From Zobellia uliginosa (GTDB lineage: Bacteria; Bacteroidota; Bacteroidia; Flavobacteriales; Flavobacteriaceae): a DNA stretch of 64,000 bases. The stretch spans positions 1 to 64,000 of the forward strand of contig NZ_FTOB01000011.1 in assembly GCF_900156625.1 (NCBI RefSeq), written 5' to 3'. This document shows positions 10,303-20,018 of the stretch, in pieces. Within the stretch, counting starts at the first letter, position 1. Each line of letters begins with the position of its first letter. Position numbers and translations under genes: made by a program. A model generated the notes under the pieces. That model made no database searches and was not told where the DNA came from. It saw only the letters and a program-made list of their open reading frames with translations.

Positions 10303-12546
10303 ATGAGAAAAGTAGTCAGTTCAATACTATTGTTGTTTACTATAACCGTTTTTGGCCAGGTACCGCAATCCAGTGTGGAGAAATCTGCATATGGTATTTT
10401 AAAGCGCATTTTGCCCGATCGTGTTTCCTCCTTCGTTTTTAAGGAAATCACAGAGATAAACAATAAAGATGTTTTTGAGGTATCCAATGGACATGCAGGA
10501 AAAATTATCATATCTGGGAATAGCACCGTGGCGATGGCCTCAGGTCTTGACTGGTATTTGAAAAATTACTGCAATACCCACATATCGTTAAATTATAATC
10601 AACTTGACCTTCCTGAGACGCTGCCTAAACTGCCCTCTAAAATTAGAAAAGAGACCCCCTTCGATTACCGCTATTTATTTAATTATTGCACATACGGCTA
10701 CACCATGCCTTGGTGGAACTGGGACAGGTGGGAGCGGATGATTGATTACATGGCATTGAAAGGAGTGAATATGCCTTTGGCCATCATCGGTCAAGAAGCG
10801 GTATGGCAAGAGGTTTTTCGGGATTTAGGAATGTCTCGGCAGCAGATAGATAATTTTTTTGTAGGTCCCGCACACTTACCCTGGGGGTGGATGGGAAATA
10901 TCGATGGTATGGCAGGTCCTCTGCCTCAAAATTGGATATCACAGAGAAAAGAGTTACAGGTTAAAATTTTAGAACGTATGCGTTCGCTTGGTATGAAGCC
11001 GGTTTTACAAGCGTTTACCGGCCACGTCCCCAAAGCTTTAAAAATACGCTACCCAGAGGCCAATATTTTTCAAATAGAGGATTGGGCAGGAGCGGAGGGA
11101 ACCTATTTTCTGGATCCTACCGATGCGTTGTTCCAAAAAATTGGAACGGCCTTTATTAAGAAACAGACGGAACTTTACGGAACAGATCATTTATATGATG
11201 CAGATTGTTTTATTGAGGTAAACCCCCCTTCAAAAGACCCTGTTTTTTTAAAGCAGGTAAGTGAAAGTGTTTATAAGTCCATGGCATTGGCCGATTCAAA
11301 AGCTACATGGGTGCTACAGGGATGGTTTTTCTTCTTTAAAAAAGATTTTTGGACAAAGGAAAGAGGAAAGGCGTTTTTAGACGGTATACCTAGAAATAAA
11401 GCTATTGTGCTTGATCTCTACGGGGAAAAAAATCCTACTTGGGACAAAACGGATGCATTTTACGGACAACCTTGGATATGGAATGTAATCTGTAATGAAG
11501 ATCAGAAAGTTAACATGAGCGGGGATCTCGAAGAAATGCAAAGACAGTTTCAAGAGGCTTATACGTCTGAAATAGACAATAACCTTAAGGGTATCGGAGT
11601 GATTCCAGAAGGTTTGGGGTATAACCCCATCGTACAGGATTTTATTTTCGAAAAAACTTGGAATCCCCAAAAACTCAGCGTAAAAGAATGGATTGAAGAT
11701 TATGCCACAGTGCGTTACGGCACAAAAAGTCCATCCGTGAAAAAGGCCTGGCAACTTTTAGGGGAATCGGTATATGGTAGAACCCGAACAATGTGGTCGC
11801 CCCTAATCACGACCCCGCGATTAATGATTTTTGAAGAGGGTAGCAAGGAAGATATTAGACACGTAAGAAAGGATTTTAAAATTACCGAAACGGACCCCTT
11901 CGCATGGGATTTCGATGTATATAAGCTAGCCAAGGCGGCCGAGATACTTCTTGGGGAAGCCAATGAACTACATGACATTAAAACGTATAATTTCGACCTA
12001 GCGAACGTGTATCGTGAATTGTTGTCTAGCTTAACCCATAAATATATAAATGATTTAAGTGTGGCCTATCAGCAGAGGGATCGAAAAGCGCTTGACAGAA
12101 GTGCTAAATCCTTGTTCAAGCTATTGGATGACCTTGAGGCTATTACCGGTACCAATGAAAATTTCTTGTTGGGGAAATGGTTGGAGGATGCCAAAAGCTG
12201 GGGAAGCACACCAGAAGAGAAGGAATACTACGAATGGAATGCCAGAACAATTGTTACTATTTGGCAGCCCGACCCAAAGGGGGGGCTTCGAGATTATGCG
12301 GGTAAACAATGGAACGGTCTTTTTAGTGGTTACTATAAGCCTAGATGGGAATTATTTGTTGAGCACCTACAGAGGTCGTTAACCGAAGATGTCGATTTTG
12401 ATCCCAAAGCTTATGATTCCGAAGTGCGGGAGATAGATTATAAATGGACTCGTTCGCATCAAATATACCCTAGTGTCCCAAGCGGGAAAACCATAGATGT
12501 AGCCCGTAGGATACAAACCGAGTATGCTTATTTGTTTAAAAAATAA
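10303..12546 (+). CDS. GH89 alpha-N-acetylglucosaminidase, secreted
   Basis: Homologue of human NAGLU and clostridial GH89: exo-hydrolysis of terminal alpha-linked GlcNAc from heparan-type or mucin-type glycans by a retaining mechanism. Signal peptide 1-18 (TVFGQ). N-terminal small domain (about 25-110), then the TIM barrel with diagnostic YLFNYCTYGYTMPWWNWDRW, MPLAIIGQEAVWQEVF and GNIDGMAGPLPQNWI. Probable acid/base is E305 in ADCFIEVNPPS (the residue before it is Ile where Asn or His is common) and nucleophile E436 in GVIPEGLGYNP, by alignment from memory with NAGLU E316/E446. A C-terminal all-helical domain completes the 747 residues. The GH20 gene begins 5 bases downstream, so the two are surely co-transcribed. 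Confidence 0.93.
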   Translation: MRKVVSSILLLFTITVFGQVPQSSVEKSAYGILKRILPDRVSSFVFKEITEINNKDVFEVSNGHAGKIIISGNSTVAMASGLDWYLKNYCNTHISLNYNQLDLPETLPKLPSKIRKETPFDYRYLFNYCTYGYTMPWWNWDRWERMIDYMALKGVNMPLAIIGQEAVWQEVFRDLGMSRQQIDNFFVGPAHLPWGWMGNIDGMAGPLPQNWISQRKELQVKILERMRSLGMKPVLQAFTGHVPKALKIRYPEANIFQIEDWAGAEGTYFLDPTDALFQKIGTAFIKKQTELYGTDHLYDADCFIEVNPPSKDPVFLKQVSESVYKSMALADSKATWVLQGWFFFFKKDFWTKERGKAFLDGIPRNKAIVLDLYGEKNPTWDKTDAFYGQPWIWNVICNEDQKVNMSGDLEEMQRQFQEAYTSEIDNNLKGIGVIPEGLGYNPIVQDFIFEKTWNPQKLSVKEWIEDYATVRYGTKSPSVKKAWQLLGESVYGRTRTMWSPLITTPRLMIFEEGSKEDIRHVRKDFKITETDPFAWDFDVYKLAKAAEILLGEANELHDIKTYNFDLANVYRELLSSLTHKYINDLSVAYQQRDRKALDRSAKSLFKLLDDLEAITGTNENFLLGKWLEDAKSWGSTPEEKEYYEWNARTIVTIWQPDPKGGLRDYAGKQWNGLFSGYYKPRWELFVEHLQRSLTEDVDFDPKAYDSEVREIDYKWTRSHQIYPSVPSGKTIDVARRIQTEYAYLFKK

Positions 12547-12551
12547 AAAAC

Positions 12552-14855
12552 ATGATATTGAAGAAAAACATTTGTATAAGTCTATTTTTATTTCTCTATG
12601 GACTTTTATCGGGAGGTGCCCAAACATCGGGGAAGGACCATGGAAACTGGGACTTACTGCCCAGTCCGACACAGATTGAGAAAGAAAAGGGATATTTTAA
12701 ACTGAACGGCCCCATTCTGGTTGGTATGGCCCAACCTGAATTAAAACCACTGGCAGAAATTTTGGTAACCTATGTCAACCGCATTGCCGGATCAGACTTA
12801 AAATTGGCCCAATATTCTGAGGGTAAGGCCAAGATATTACTGGGCATAAATGAAAAGCTCAACGAAAACTCATATACCATCAAAGTTGGTAAAACAATTG
12901 AAATAGAAGGGCAGACCTATGAAGCTGTATCCAATGCCGTGGCCAGCTTGGTTCAATTGGTTCACGGCTCTCAAACTGGTGGAACAATACCAAAGGTTTC
13001 TATTTCCGATAGCCCTAAATCTAATTTTAGGTCAGTCATGTTAGACCTTGCTCGATTTTGGCATCCTACAGAAACTATCAAGGAAACCATAGACTTGTTA
13101 TGGTTGTACAAAATAAAGTATTTAAGCCTTCATTTAACCGATAATAAGCGTTTTACCTTTCCTTTGGAGAAATTTTCCAAAGTAAATAAAACCCATTCAG
13201 ATGGCAGTCGCGAATTCTATACGAAAGAAGAATTGAGGGACTTGGTGGAGTATGCCAAGAATCGGGGGGTTACTATAATTCCTGAAATTGAGGTTCCTGG
13301 TCACTCTGGTATTTTATGGAGTACCTATCCTGAGGTTTTTGGAAGTGTAGATGAACAGACAAAGGAGGCAATGCCCTTGTATGTGGTTAATATGGCTAAA
13401 GAATCTACTTATGCGGCCTTGAATGGAATTATAAAGGAGGTTGCAGAGGTTTTTTATACGAGTCCGTATATACATATAGGTGGAGATGAAGTGTACCTCG
13501 AAAACCTTAAAAAAACACCTGAGTACAAGGAATATACTTTAAAGCATAATCTGCAAGAAGCAGCTAATGGTGATGCCAATGAACTTTTTTGCCATTTTAT
13601 CAACCGAATGAATGGTATGGTAAAGGCTACAGGTAAGAAGACCATAATTTGGGAAGGCTTTCATGGAACGGGTTCCAAACATGTCACGGTGGACAAGGAT
13701 ATAACCATTATCGTCTGGAATACCACCTATAACCATCCTCAAAACTTATTGGATAATGGCTATAAGATTATCAATTCTACATGGGTGCCATGGTATATGG
13801 TGGGAGCCATGAATTTTGCCCCGGAAATAAAAAAAGCATATGATTGGAGTCTGACCGAGTGGTCCCATTGGCAAGACGCTATTGAAGATATTGAGGTGAA
13901 GGGCGATGAAGGAATTTTAGGCGGGCAGATTTCTTTTTGGGAGCAAAACCATTTTAAGGTTATTCCTGTTCTAAGAAAGAGGGTGCCCGTATTGGCTACC
14001 CATCTGTGGAGTGGATCAATTAACAAAAGTTACGATAGTTTTTTAGAGACACTTGACAATACGGACCAATTGTATTCCCGTCTTTTTAATCCCGTAAAAA
14101 TAGAAGTGAATGGCTTGGTCCATGACGAAGACCAACGTTTTACCGACAAGATAACCATAGCGTTTGATTCTACGGAGGAAGTGGAGTTCAAATGGAAGTT
14201 TTCAAACTCTTGGAGTTTACCCAATATGGGCAAGGCAAAAACATACGAAGGTCCGATTGACATTGCCAATGGGGGGATTCTTACCGTGCAGGCCTTTACT
14301 GCATCAGGGAGTCCATTAGGGCACCCTCAGCAAGAGTATTATCAGAAAATAGTACCGGCTTATGCTTATAAAGTTTATGGTCCCATATCAAAAGGAGTTG
14401 GGATGGGGCTGCCCGATTTCTCGGAATTGAATTTGGTAAGGGAAGGGGTTACCGGCTTTATGACCAACGATCGCCTAGATAAAATAAACGGGGAACTTTT
14501 TGCGAAGGTCGCCCGGGACGGACATATCGATACGAGGTTTTACGGGCTTTATAATCCATATGCGGTCGAGCTTAATGGACAGATCTATATTCCTGGGAAC
14601 GAAGATTATACATTGCGGCTTACTACCGATGACGGATTTGCTAATATATATATCGATAATAAACTTGTAGCCAAAGGAAGCGAGACCAACAAAACCCCTC
14701 AAGATTTTAATGTGGCTCTTTCCGAAGGTAAACACAATTTGAGGATAGAATATTACTATCGAAAAATTCAGAACCAATTGAACATAAAATATAAAACCGA
14801 CAAAATGCACGGTTTTCTGCCTTTTGAGAAATTAGTGGCCCCATTAGAAAATTGA
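12552..14855 (+). CDS. GH20 beta-N-acetylhexosaminidase with C-terminal PA14-like domain
   Basis: Exo-beta-hexosaminidase releasing terminal beta-GlcNAc or GalNAc by substrate-assisted catalysis. Signal peptide about 1-24; GH20b N-terminal domain (about 35-140); catalytic TIM barrel from SNFRSVMLDLARFWHP to about 490. The catalytic pair is D312-E313 in YIHIGGDEVYLE. The usual HLTDDQGWR loop is HLTDNKRFTFP here, so the subsite that normally holds a conserved Trp/Arg pair is altered. A PA14/GLEYA-like beta-domain (about 640-750, with TLRLTTDDGFANIYIDNK) could bind carbohydrate. Length 767 residues. It is flanked 5 bases upstream by GH89 and 1 base downstream by a sulfatase, indicating stepwise trimming of one sulfated amino-sugar glycan. 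Confidence 0.93.
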   Translation: MILKKNICISLFLFLYGLLSGGAQTSGKDHGNWDLLPSPTQIEKEKGYFKLNGPILVGMAQPELKPLAEILVTYVNRIAGSDLKLAQYSEGKAKILLGINEKLNENSYTIKVGKTIEIEGQTYEAVSNAVASLVQLVHGSQTGGTIPKVSISDSPKSNFRSVMLDLARFWHPTETIKETIDLLWLYKIKYLSLHLTDNKRFTFPLEKFSKVNKTHSDGSREFYTKEELRDLVEYAKNRGVTIIPEIEVPGHSGILWSTYPEVFGSVDEQTKEAMPLYVVNMAKESTYAALNGIIKEVAEVFYTSPYIHIGGDEVYLENLKKTPEYKEYTLKHNLQEAANGDANELFCHFINRMNGMVKATGKKTIIWEGFHGTGSKHVTVDKDITIIVWNTTYNHPQNLLDNGYKIINSTWVPWYMVGAMNFAPEIKKAYDWSLTEWSHWQDAIEDIEVKGDEGILGGQISFWEQNHFKVIPVLRKRVPVLATHLWSGSINKSYDSFLETLDNTDQLYSRLFNPVKIEVNGLVHDEDQRFTDKITIAFDSTEEVEFKWKFSNSWSLPNMGKAKTYEGPIDIANGGILTVQAFTASGSPLGHPQQEYYQKIVPAYAYKVYGPISKGVGMGLPDFSELNLVREGVTGFMTNDRLDKINGELFAKVARDGHIDTRFYGLYNPYAVELNGQIYIPGNEDYTLRLTTDDGFANIYIDNKLVAKGSETNKTPQDFNVALSEGKHNLRIEYYYRKIQNQLNIKYKTDKMHGFLPFEKLVAPLEN

Positions 14856-14856
14856 T

Positions 14857-16248
14857 ATGAAAAAACGAACACTTTTATACGTTGCCTTTATAGCCTTGCT
14901 TTGTTCCTGCGAAAATACGGGCTCGGCGTATGAACGGGCAAAAGGGGCAAAGCCCAATATAATATTCATTTTAGCCGATGACCTAGGTTATGGGGATTTA
15001 GGTTGTTATGGGCAAAAAACCATATTGACACCACACATTGACCGTATGGCCTCAGAGGGTTTGCGATTTACCCAACACTATGCAGGGGCTACGGTATGTG
15101 CCCCGTCTAGAAATAGTCTTATGACCGGACAGCACATGGGCCATACCACGATTAAATCTATGGAAAAACCCATAAAAGATAATGACCTTACCGTGGCAGA
15201 GGTGCTTAAGGGTGCCGGATACCGAACAGGGGTAATAGGAAAATGGGGCTTGGGAAATGTGGGTACGTCAGGATACGCCAATGCCCAAGGATTCGATTAT
15301 TCCTTTGGTTATTACGATCAAATTAGGGCACATAATTACTATCCGGACTACCTTATGGAAAATGGTGAAAAGTTTCCTTTGAAAAATGAAGTGGTTTATG
15401 TTACCGATAGTACGAATTACGCAGTAGGTATCGGTAATGCTGCTGTGAAAAAGAAAGAGTACTCAAATGACCTCTTCACACAAAAGGCTTTGGATTATAT
15501 AAAAAATGATACAAAAGAACCTTTCTTTCTATATCTCGCCTATACCATACCGCACGCCAATAATGAGAGCTTTTTAATTAACGAGCACGGTATGGAAGTG
15601 CCGGATTTTGGGATTTATGATAAAGAACCGTGGCCATCAGAAAAAAAAGCCGGTGCGTCAATGATAACCAGATTGGATAGTTATGTAGGTCAAATATTGG
15701 ATTTGCTCAAGGAAAATAACCTCGATGAGAATACGCTTGTAATTTTCACTTCCGATAACGGACCGCACCAAGAGGGAGGGTGGCGATTAGATTATTTTGA
15801 CAGCAATGGACCTTTGCGGGGAATGAAAAGAGATTTATATGAAGGAGGTATACGAGTACCGTTTATAGCAAGATGGCCTGGGAAAATAAAAAAAGGGGAA
15901 ACTGACCAAGTAGTGTCTTTTTGGGATTTTTTACCTACGGCATGTGAGTTATCAGGTCAGGATCAACCTATTTCAACTGATGGAATTTCATATTTACCGA
16001 CTCTTTTAGGGGATAATGAACAGCAAGAACAACATTCTTTTTTGTATTGGGAATTCAAAACGAGCATTTCAAGACATGCGGTACGGTCGGGCGATTATAA
16101 ATTGGTGACCATCAAAGACCCTAAAATCGATTCTACAAGTATTGAATTGTATAACCTTGCCGATGACATATCGGAAAAAAGGAATATTGCCGATCAAAAC
16201 CCTGCAATGGTAAGCGATTTGGAGGCTATAATAAATAGATTTCGATAA
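14857..16248 (+). CDS. S1-family formylglycine-dependent sulfatase, lipoprotein
   Basis: Removes sulfate esters from the PUL 1 glycan. Lipoprotein signal with Cys at 16/18 (LLCSCEN). The metal-binding start NIIFILADDLGYGDLGCYG and the maturation motif C-A-P-S-R at C81, to be converted to formylglycine by a sulfatase-maturating enzyme encoded elsewhere, place it in sulfatase family S1. Further signatures are TGVIGKWGLG and the second metal motif FTSDNGPHQEGG. Length 463 residues is normal. The start codon lies one base after the GH20 stop, implying translational coupling. The sulfate position (GlcNAc-6-O or other) cannot be decided without subfamily assignment. Confidence 0.93.
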   Translation: MKKRTLLYVAFIALLCSCENTGSAYERAKGAKPNIIFILADDLGYGDLGCYGQKTILTPHIDRMASEGLRFTQHYAGATVCAPSRNSLMTGQHMGHTTIKSMEKPIKDNDLTVAEVLKGAGYRTGVIGKWGLGNVGTSGYANAQGFDYSFGYYDQIRAHNYYPDYLMENGEKFPLKNEVVYVTDSTNYAVGIGNAAVKKKEYSNDLFTQKALDYIKNDTKEPFFLYLAYTIPHANNESFLINEHGMEVPDFGIYDKEPWPSEKKAGASMITRLDSYVGQILDLLKENNLDENTLVIFTSDNGPHQEGGWRLDYFDSNGPLRGMKRDLYEGGIRVPFIARWPGKIKKGETDQVVSFWDFLPTACELSGQDQPISTDGISYLPTLLGDNEQQEQHSFLYWEFKTSISRHAVRSGDYKLVTIKDPKIDSTSIELYNLADDISEKRNIADQNPAMVSDLEAIINRFR

Positions 16249-16283
16249 TAATGTATAAATCAAGGCCATAACACCATATACAT

Positions 16284-17657
16284 ATGAAGATACACTATAG
16301 AAGTAAAGGTTTGATCAAACGGAACTTGAACAATTCCCCTTTGTTCTTTATGTTTTTTATTGCGATTTCCCTATTGTTGAACAGTTGTAAAGAAAAATCG
16401 GAAAAGCGTATAGCGGAAATCGAAACCAAGGTGATATCTTCTTCAAACCGGCAAGAATTGTATGACCTCTATACCCATCTACATGAAAATTTTAAGCGCT
16501 TAAGCACAAAGGTAATTCAACCGGCTGAGGGCTATTTGGAATATCCATACCTTATACCGGCTGGGTTTTACAAACAAATGTGGGATTGGGACGGGTTTTT
16601 TATGGGGAATTATTTTGTGAGTAAGGGTAGGCCTGAATATCTGAAGTATTGGGCGCTGAACTTGATCAAGGGGATAGATGAAGTGGGGTACGTATCGGGC
16701 TGTGCAACAATAAATGGACCTCGGCCTATATTCGGAAAGTTTGCTATGAAACCTTTTTTGTCTCAAGGTGTATATTTAGCTTCTGAAAAATTGAACGATT
16801 TTGAATGGGTAAAGCCTCATTACGATCAAATTAAAAAGGTATTGGAGTACAGGGAGAGAACCCAGAGGGATAGTATTACCGGCCTGTTTTTTTGGGATAT
16901 TGCCATGCAGAGTGGGGCAGACAATAACCCCGCTCTTAATTATTTTATAGAGGATAAACGTTCTTTTTTAGCTCCTGACGCTAGTACATGGCAATACAAA
17001 GAATATATTGCTCATTCCGCACTCGCAAAAAAAATGGGGAAAGAGGCAGATGCTCTTTTGTACGAGCGGAAAGCAAAGGAGCTAAAAGTGGCAATCAACA
17101 AAATTCTATGGTCCGAAGAAGATTCTATTTTTTACACGGTAGATAGGGAAACGGGTGATTTCTATAAAAGGGTTACTTTTTCCTCTTTTTTACCATTGAC
17201 AGCCCATATCGTTCCAAAAATCAAGGCAAAAAAAATGATAGAAACGTATTTGCTGAGTGAGCATCATATGAAGGCTAAATATGGTTTTAGAACACTTTCT
17301 GTACAGGATCCCGACTATAACAATAAAAACATTATTGTTCCTTTTTCAAATTGGCAAGGTCCTGTATGGCCCATAGCGAACTATATCTATTCCATAGGTT
17401 TAAAAAATTATGGATACGACCAAGAGATCGCTTGGTTGGCGCAAACCGTAGGCAATTTATTGTTAGACGATATTGCAAAGTACAAAACGACCCATGAAAA
17501 TTATCATGCGGATACAGGCCAACCATTGGCTCCAAGCGATGACCATATTGATGAAGATGGCAATATAATCGGATTTATAAGTTGGAACCTCTGTATGGAA
17601 AACGTGCTTGACGGGGTGGTCAATGATAATTGGATGTTACTCGAAATAAAACAATAA
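16284..17657 (+). CDS. GH37/GH63-like (alpha/alpha)6 glycosidase, lipoprotein
   Basis: Trehalase-like/MGH1-type glycosidase, probably inverting and alpha-specific. Lipoprotein signal with C35 (LLLNSC). Family features are MWDWDGFFMGNYF near residue 100, QSGADNNP with D213 in the position of the GH63/GH37 general acid, FLAPDASTWQYKEYIA, and the C-terminal GPVWPIANYIYSIGL and HENYHADTGQPLAPSDD. 457 residues, short for GH63 and lacking its N-terminal beta-domain. Last gene of the GH89-GH20-sulfatase run (35-base gap). Related proteins act on glucosyl-, mannosyl- or galactosyl-glycerate and on oligosaccharides, so the substrate here is open. Confidence 0.8.
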   Translation: MKIHYRSKGLIKRNLNNSPLFFMFFIAISLLLNSCKEKSEKRIAEIETKVISSSNRQELYDLYTHLHENFKRLSTKVIQPAEGYLEYPYLIPAGFYKQMWDWDGFFMGNYFVSKGRPEYLKYWALNLIKGIDEVGYVSGCATINGPRPIFGKFAMKPFLSQGVYLASEKLNDFEWVKPHYDQIKKVLEYRERTQRDSITGLFFWDIAMQSGADNNPALNYFIEDKRSFLAPDASTWQYKEYIAHSALAKKMGKEADALLYERKAKELKVAINKILWSEEDSIFYTVDRETGDFYKRVTFSSFLPLTAHIVPKIKAKKMIETYLLSEHHMKAKYGFRTLSVQDPDYNNKNIIVPFSNWQGPVWPIANYIYSIGLKNYGYDQEIAWLAQTVGNLLLDDIAKYKTTHENYHADTGQPLAPSDDHIDEDGNIIGFISWNLCMENVLDGVVNDNWMLLEIKQ

Positions 17658-18070
17658 AACACAACTAATCGAGAATAGAGGTTCTTGAAGGTACTTATAA
17701 AGAATTAGTGTAAAATAGAATTCTTGATAAATTTTATATAGGGTTAAGACTCAGTGTTTAAGGGGAGCCATTCTTAAAGCGAACAGGGGGTGGCTGGCAA
17801 AAAAAATGAATTTTACCAACTTTTTTACGGAAGGCATGTGGGGTGTGGTTTCGATAGTTTTAAGAAGTTTCCGTTGAGGTGGATTCATAAGAAAAGAACA
17901 AGATGAAACTAAGGCATAAGAATGCTTAGGGTTGGTTTCTAAATTGCCCTCCCGGAGAGGGAGGGAGCGTTTCGAAAAGGTTGAAAATAACCTTAATGTA
18001 TATGTCGCTTCCTAAATTAAAGAGGAAGCCCCCTTAGCATCATTCGTAAAATGAAAAAAACAATCTTAAT
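17658..18070. other. Gap with perfect GC-rich hairpin
   Basis: No gene is visible. Positions 17947-17953 and 17959-17965 (CCCTCCC/GGGAGGG) form a perfect 7-bp GC stem with a 5-base loop, unusual in this AT-rich DNA. No T-run follows directly. It lies 290 bases beyond the last PUL 1 glycosidase and may end that transcript or be part of a decayed element. Confidence 0.4.
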
Positions 18071-18787
18071 ATGTTGAATCAGGATTTTGCAAACAATGGA
18101 TTTATGCATTTAGACCGGCTATTGTCTTTTGATGAAGTGGTAGGGCTAAGGAAAGTGTACGATACGCTTTTGGAAGATAAGAAACTTACTGCTGGGTTGC
18201 GAAGCGATTTGTCCGGTAATAATACAAAATCACAAGCTGTTGAGAAAATTACTCAAATCATGCTTCCCAGTCGCATTGAGCCCCGGCTTTTACAACAGCA
18301 AGTCTATTTAAAAGCACTGCGGTGGGCGCAGAATTTGTTGGGTGATGATATGGCCCTCGATTTTGATATGCTAATAAATAAGGCACCATTAACGAATACC
18401 GAAACACCTTGGCATCAAGATGCTGCGTATTGGATCGATTTGCCGGATAAAAGATCGGTAAGTTGTTGGATAGCATTAGATGATGTTTATGAAGAGAATG
18501 GGTGTATGTGGTTTGCTCCCAGATGTGATACCAATCTACTCAAACATACTCATAGTAAAGAAGGCGGAGCCTTAACCATTGATGTAAGTCCAAAAAATGG
18601 TAGACCTATACCTCTGAAGGCGGGAGGGTGTACATTTCATGATGGTTTTACTTTGCACTATAGTAAAGGGAATAGCACCAATGGACCGCGACGAGCCTTG
18701 ATCTTGAATTATAGACCTCATAAAATGATAGCGCTAGAACGTGAACAAGGGATGGATCATACGGGAAAACGACAATTTAGGAAGTAA
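18071..18787 (+). CDS. Phytanoyl-CoA dioxygenase (PhyH)-family Fe(II)/2-oxoglutarate oxygenase
   Basis: Non-haem iron, 2-oxoglutarate-dependent oxygenase of the PhyH superfamily, probably cytoplasmic as no signal peptide is seen. The iron ligands are H115-x-D117 in TPWHQDAAYW and H196 in FTLHYSKGNS; the Arg of GPRRALILNYRP would bind 2-oxoglutarate. 238 residues is normal. The start follows an AAAAAACAATCTTAATATG leader. Proteins of this family are often found in flavobacterial PULs, where they may oxidise a released sugar or a modified substituent, but no substrate is known from the sequence. It is separated from both neighbours by more than 350 bases and is probably its own unit. Confidence 0.85.
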   Translation: MLNQDFANNGFMHLDRLLSFDEVVGLRKVYDTLLEDKKLTAGLRSDLSGNNTKSQAVEKITQIMLPSRIEPRLLQQQVYLKALRWAQNLLGDDMALDFDMLINKAPLTNTETPWHQDAAYWIDLPDKRSVSCWIALDDVYEENGCMWFAPRCDTNLLKHTHSKEGGALTIDVSPKNGRPIPLKAGGCTFHDGFTLHYSKGNSTNGPRRALILNYRPHKMIALEREQGMDHTGKRQFRK

Positions 18788-19145
18788 AATGGTCTGTTTT
18801 TTTTCGGAAAGAAGAAAAACTAAATCTAAAATATAAAAGCCTTAAAGCACGATTGGCTTGTTGACCGGACAAACATATTTTTAGCGCACGATTTAGACGA
18901 AATAAATAATTAGTGAATTTTAAGCTACCTACATACACTAATTTTGCTAATTTTAAATGCCGATAACTCTCTGCTTTTTCATTTTTTTAAGGAATCAATT
19001 GGTTTTTTTGGACTGATTTAAGAGGAATCTACAAATCAGCTATGGTCAGATTTACGTCTATAGTGAAATGTCAAAAAATCATATATGGATATAGTTAGCT
19101 TTTTTGTAAAGGATTTGAAATAGAATTCAAAATAAAATTTTCAGA
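18788..19145. other. Gene-free spacer, 358 bases
   Basis: AT-rich spacer without a gene or clear hairpin. It should hold the promoter of the downstream epimerase-like gene. TAGCTTTTTTG at about 19096 resembles a -7 box but has an extra T-run and is not a clean match. Confidence 0.25.
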
Positions 19146-20018
19146 ATGAAAAGAAGACAATTTATTACAAACACAGTTTCTGCCGGTGTCGTAAGTGCCT
19201 TATCTCCAACATTGTTAACAGCCTCTTCCATGTTGACTATGAAAGATCCCAGAAGGGTTAATGATGATATATCGTTAGCGCAATGGGCCTTGGTAGATGA
19301 ATTTAAATCCGGAAAATTGAACACTTTGGATTTTCCGCGTATAGCTAGGGAAGGTTTTGATTTAAACGGCATTGAGTTTGTGAATATTCTATTTGATGTA
19401 CCTACTTCTAGATATATTAATGAGCTTAAAAAAAATGCCAATGACCATGGTGTTGAAATGGTACTGATGATGGTAGATCAAGAAGGGGAAACTGCAGCGG
19501 AAACGGCCAAAGCAAGAAAGCAAACTGTAGACAATCATAAAAAATGGATTGACATAGCCCAAGAATTGGGATGCCATGCTGTAAGGACCAACTGTAGAGG
19601 TCCTGAAGGAGCGGACAAAGATGAAGCTCTAAAATGGGCTGCGGACACCTATAATATGATGTTAGAGTATGCAATTCCGGCCAATGTTAGTATTTGTATC
19701 GAAAACCATGGAGGATTGTCGAATGATACGGATTGGATGCTTGCTTTAATGAAAGAAGTTGATAATCTTTATTTTGGTTCCTACCCAGATTGGCGCGAAC
19801 CAAGTGAATCTTTTGACAATTACAATTTTTTGAAGCAAATGCTTCCTTATGCCAAAGGAATGTCATTCAGAAACCAACCTACCGAAGAAATAGCTATAAA
19901 GATGATTAACCTTTGTAAAGAAAGTGGTTATAGGGGGTATTATGGTATAGAATCCAAAGGACGAAAAGAAATTAAACAAGCTATAAAAACCTTAAGGAAG
20001 CATTTGTTAAATGAATAA
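19146..20018 (+). CDS. Sugar phosphate isomerase/epimerase-like TIM-barrel protein, Tat-type signal
   Basis: AP-endonuclease-2/xylose-isomerase-like TIM barrel (290 residues), as found in sugar epimerases and inosose dehydratases. The N-terminus MKRRQFITNTVSAGVVSALS looks like a twin-arginine signal (only RR-QF conserved), suggesting folding with a metal in the cytoplasm before export. Barrel features include GIEFVNILFDVPTSRYI, VRTNCRGPEG, the metal-ligand-type ICIENHGGLSND, and YYGIESKGRKE. It stands between a PhyH oxygenase and a sulfatase and may epimerise or dehydrate a sugar released by PUL enzymes. Reaction and substrate are not established. Confidence 0.78.
   Translation: MKRRQFITNTVSAGVVSALSPTLLTASSMLTMKDPRRVNDDISLAQWALVDEFKSGKLNTLDFPRIAREGFDLNGIEFVNILFDVPTSRYINELKKNANDHGVEMVLMMVDQEGETAAETAKARKQTVDNHKKWIDIAQELGCHAVRTNCRGPEGADKDEALKWAADTYNMMLEYAIPANVSICIENHGGLSNDTDWMLALMKEVDNLYFGSYPDWREPSESFDNYNFLKQMLPYAKGMSFRNQPTEEIAIKMINLCKESGYRGYYGIESKGRKEIKQAIKTLRKHLLNE

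Noticed and set aside
17947-17965. CCCTCCC/GGGAGGG hairpin as a rho-independent terminator
   Set aside because: No T-run follows the stem, so I list it only as a hairpin within a spacer.
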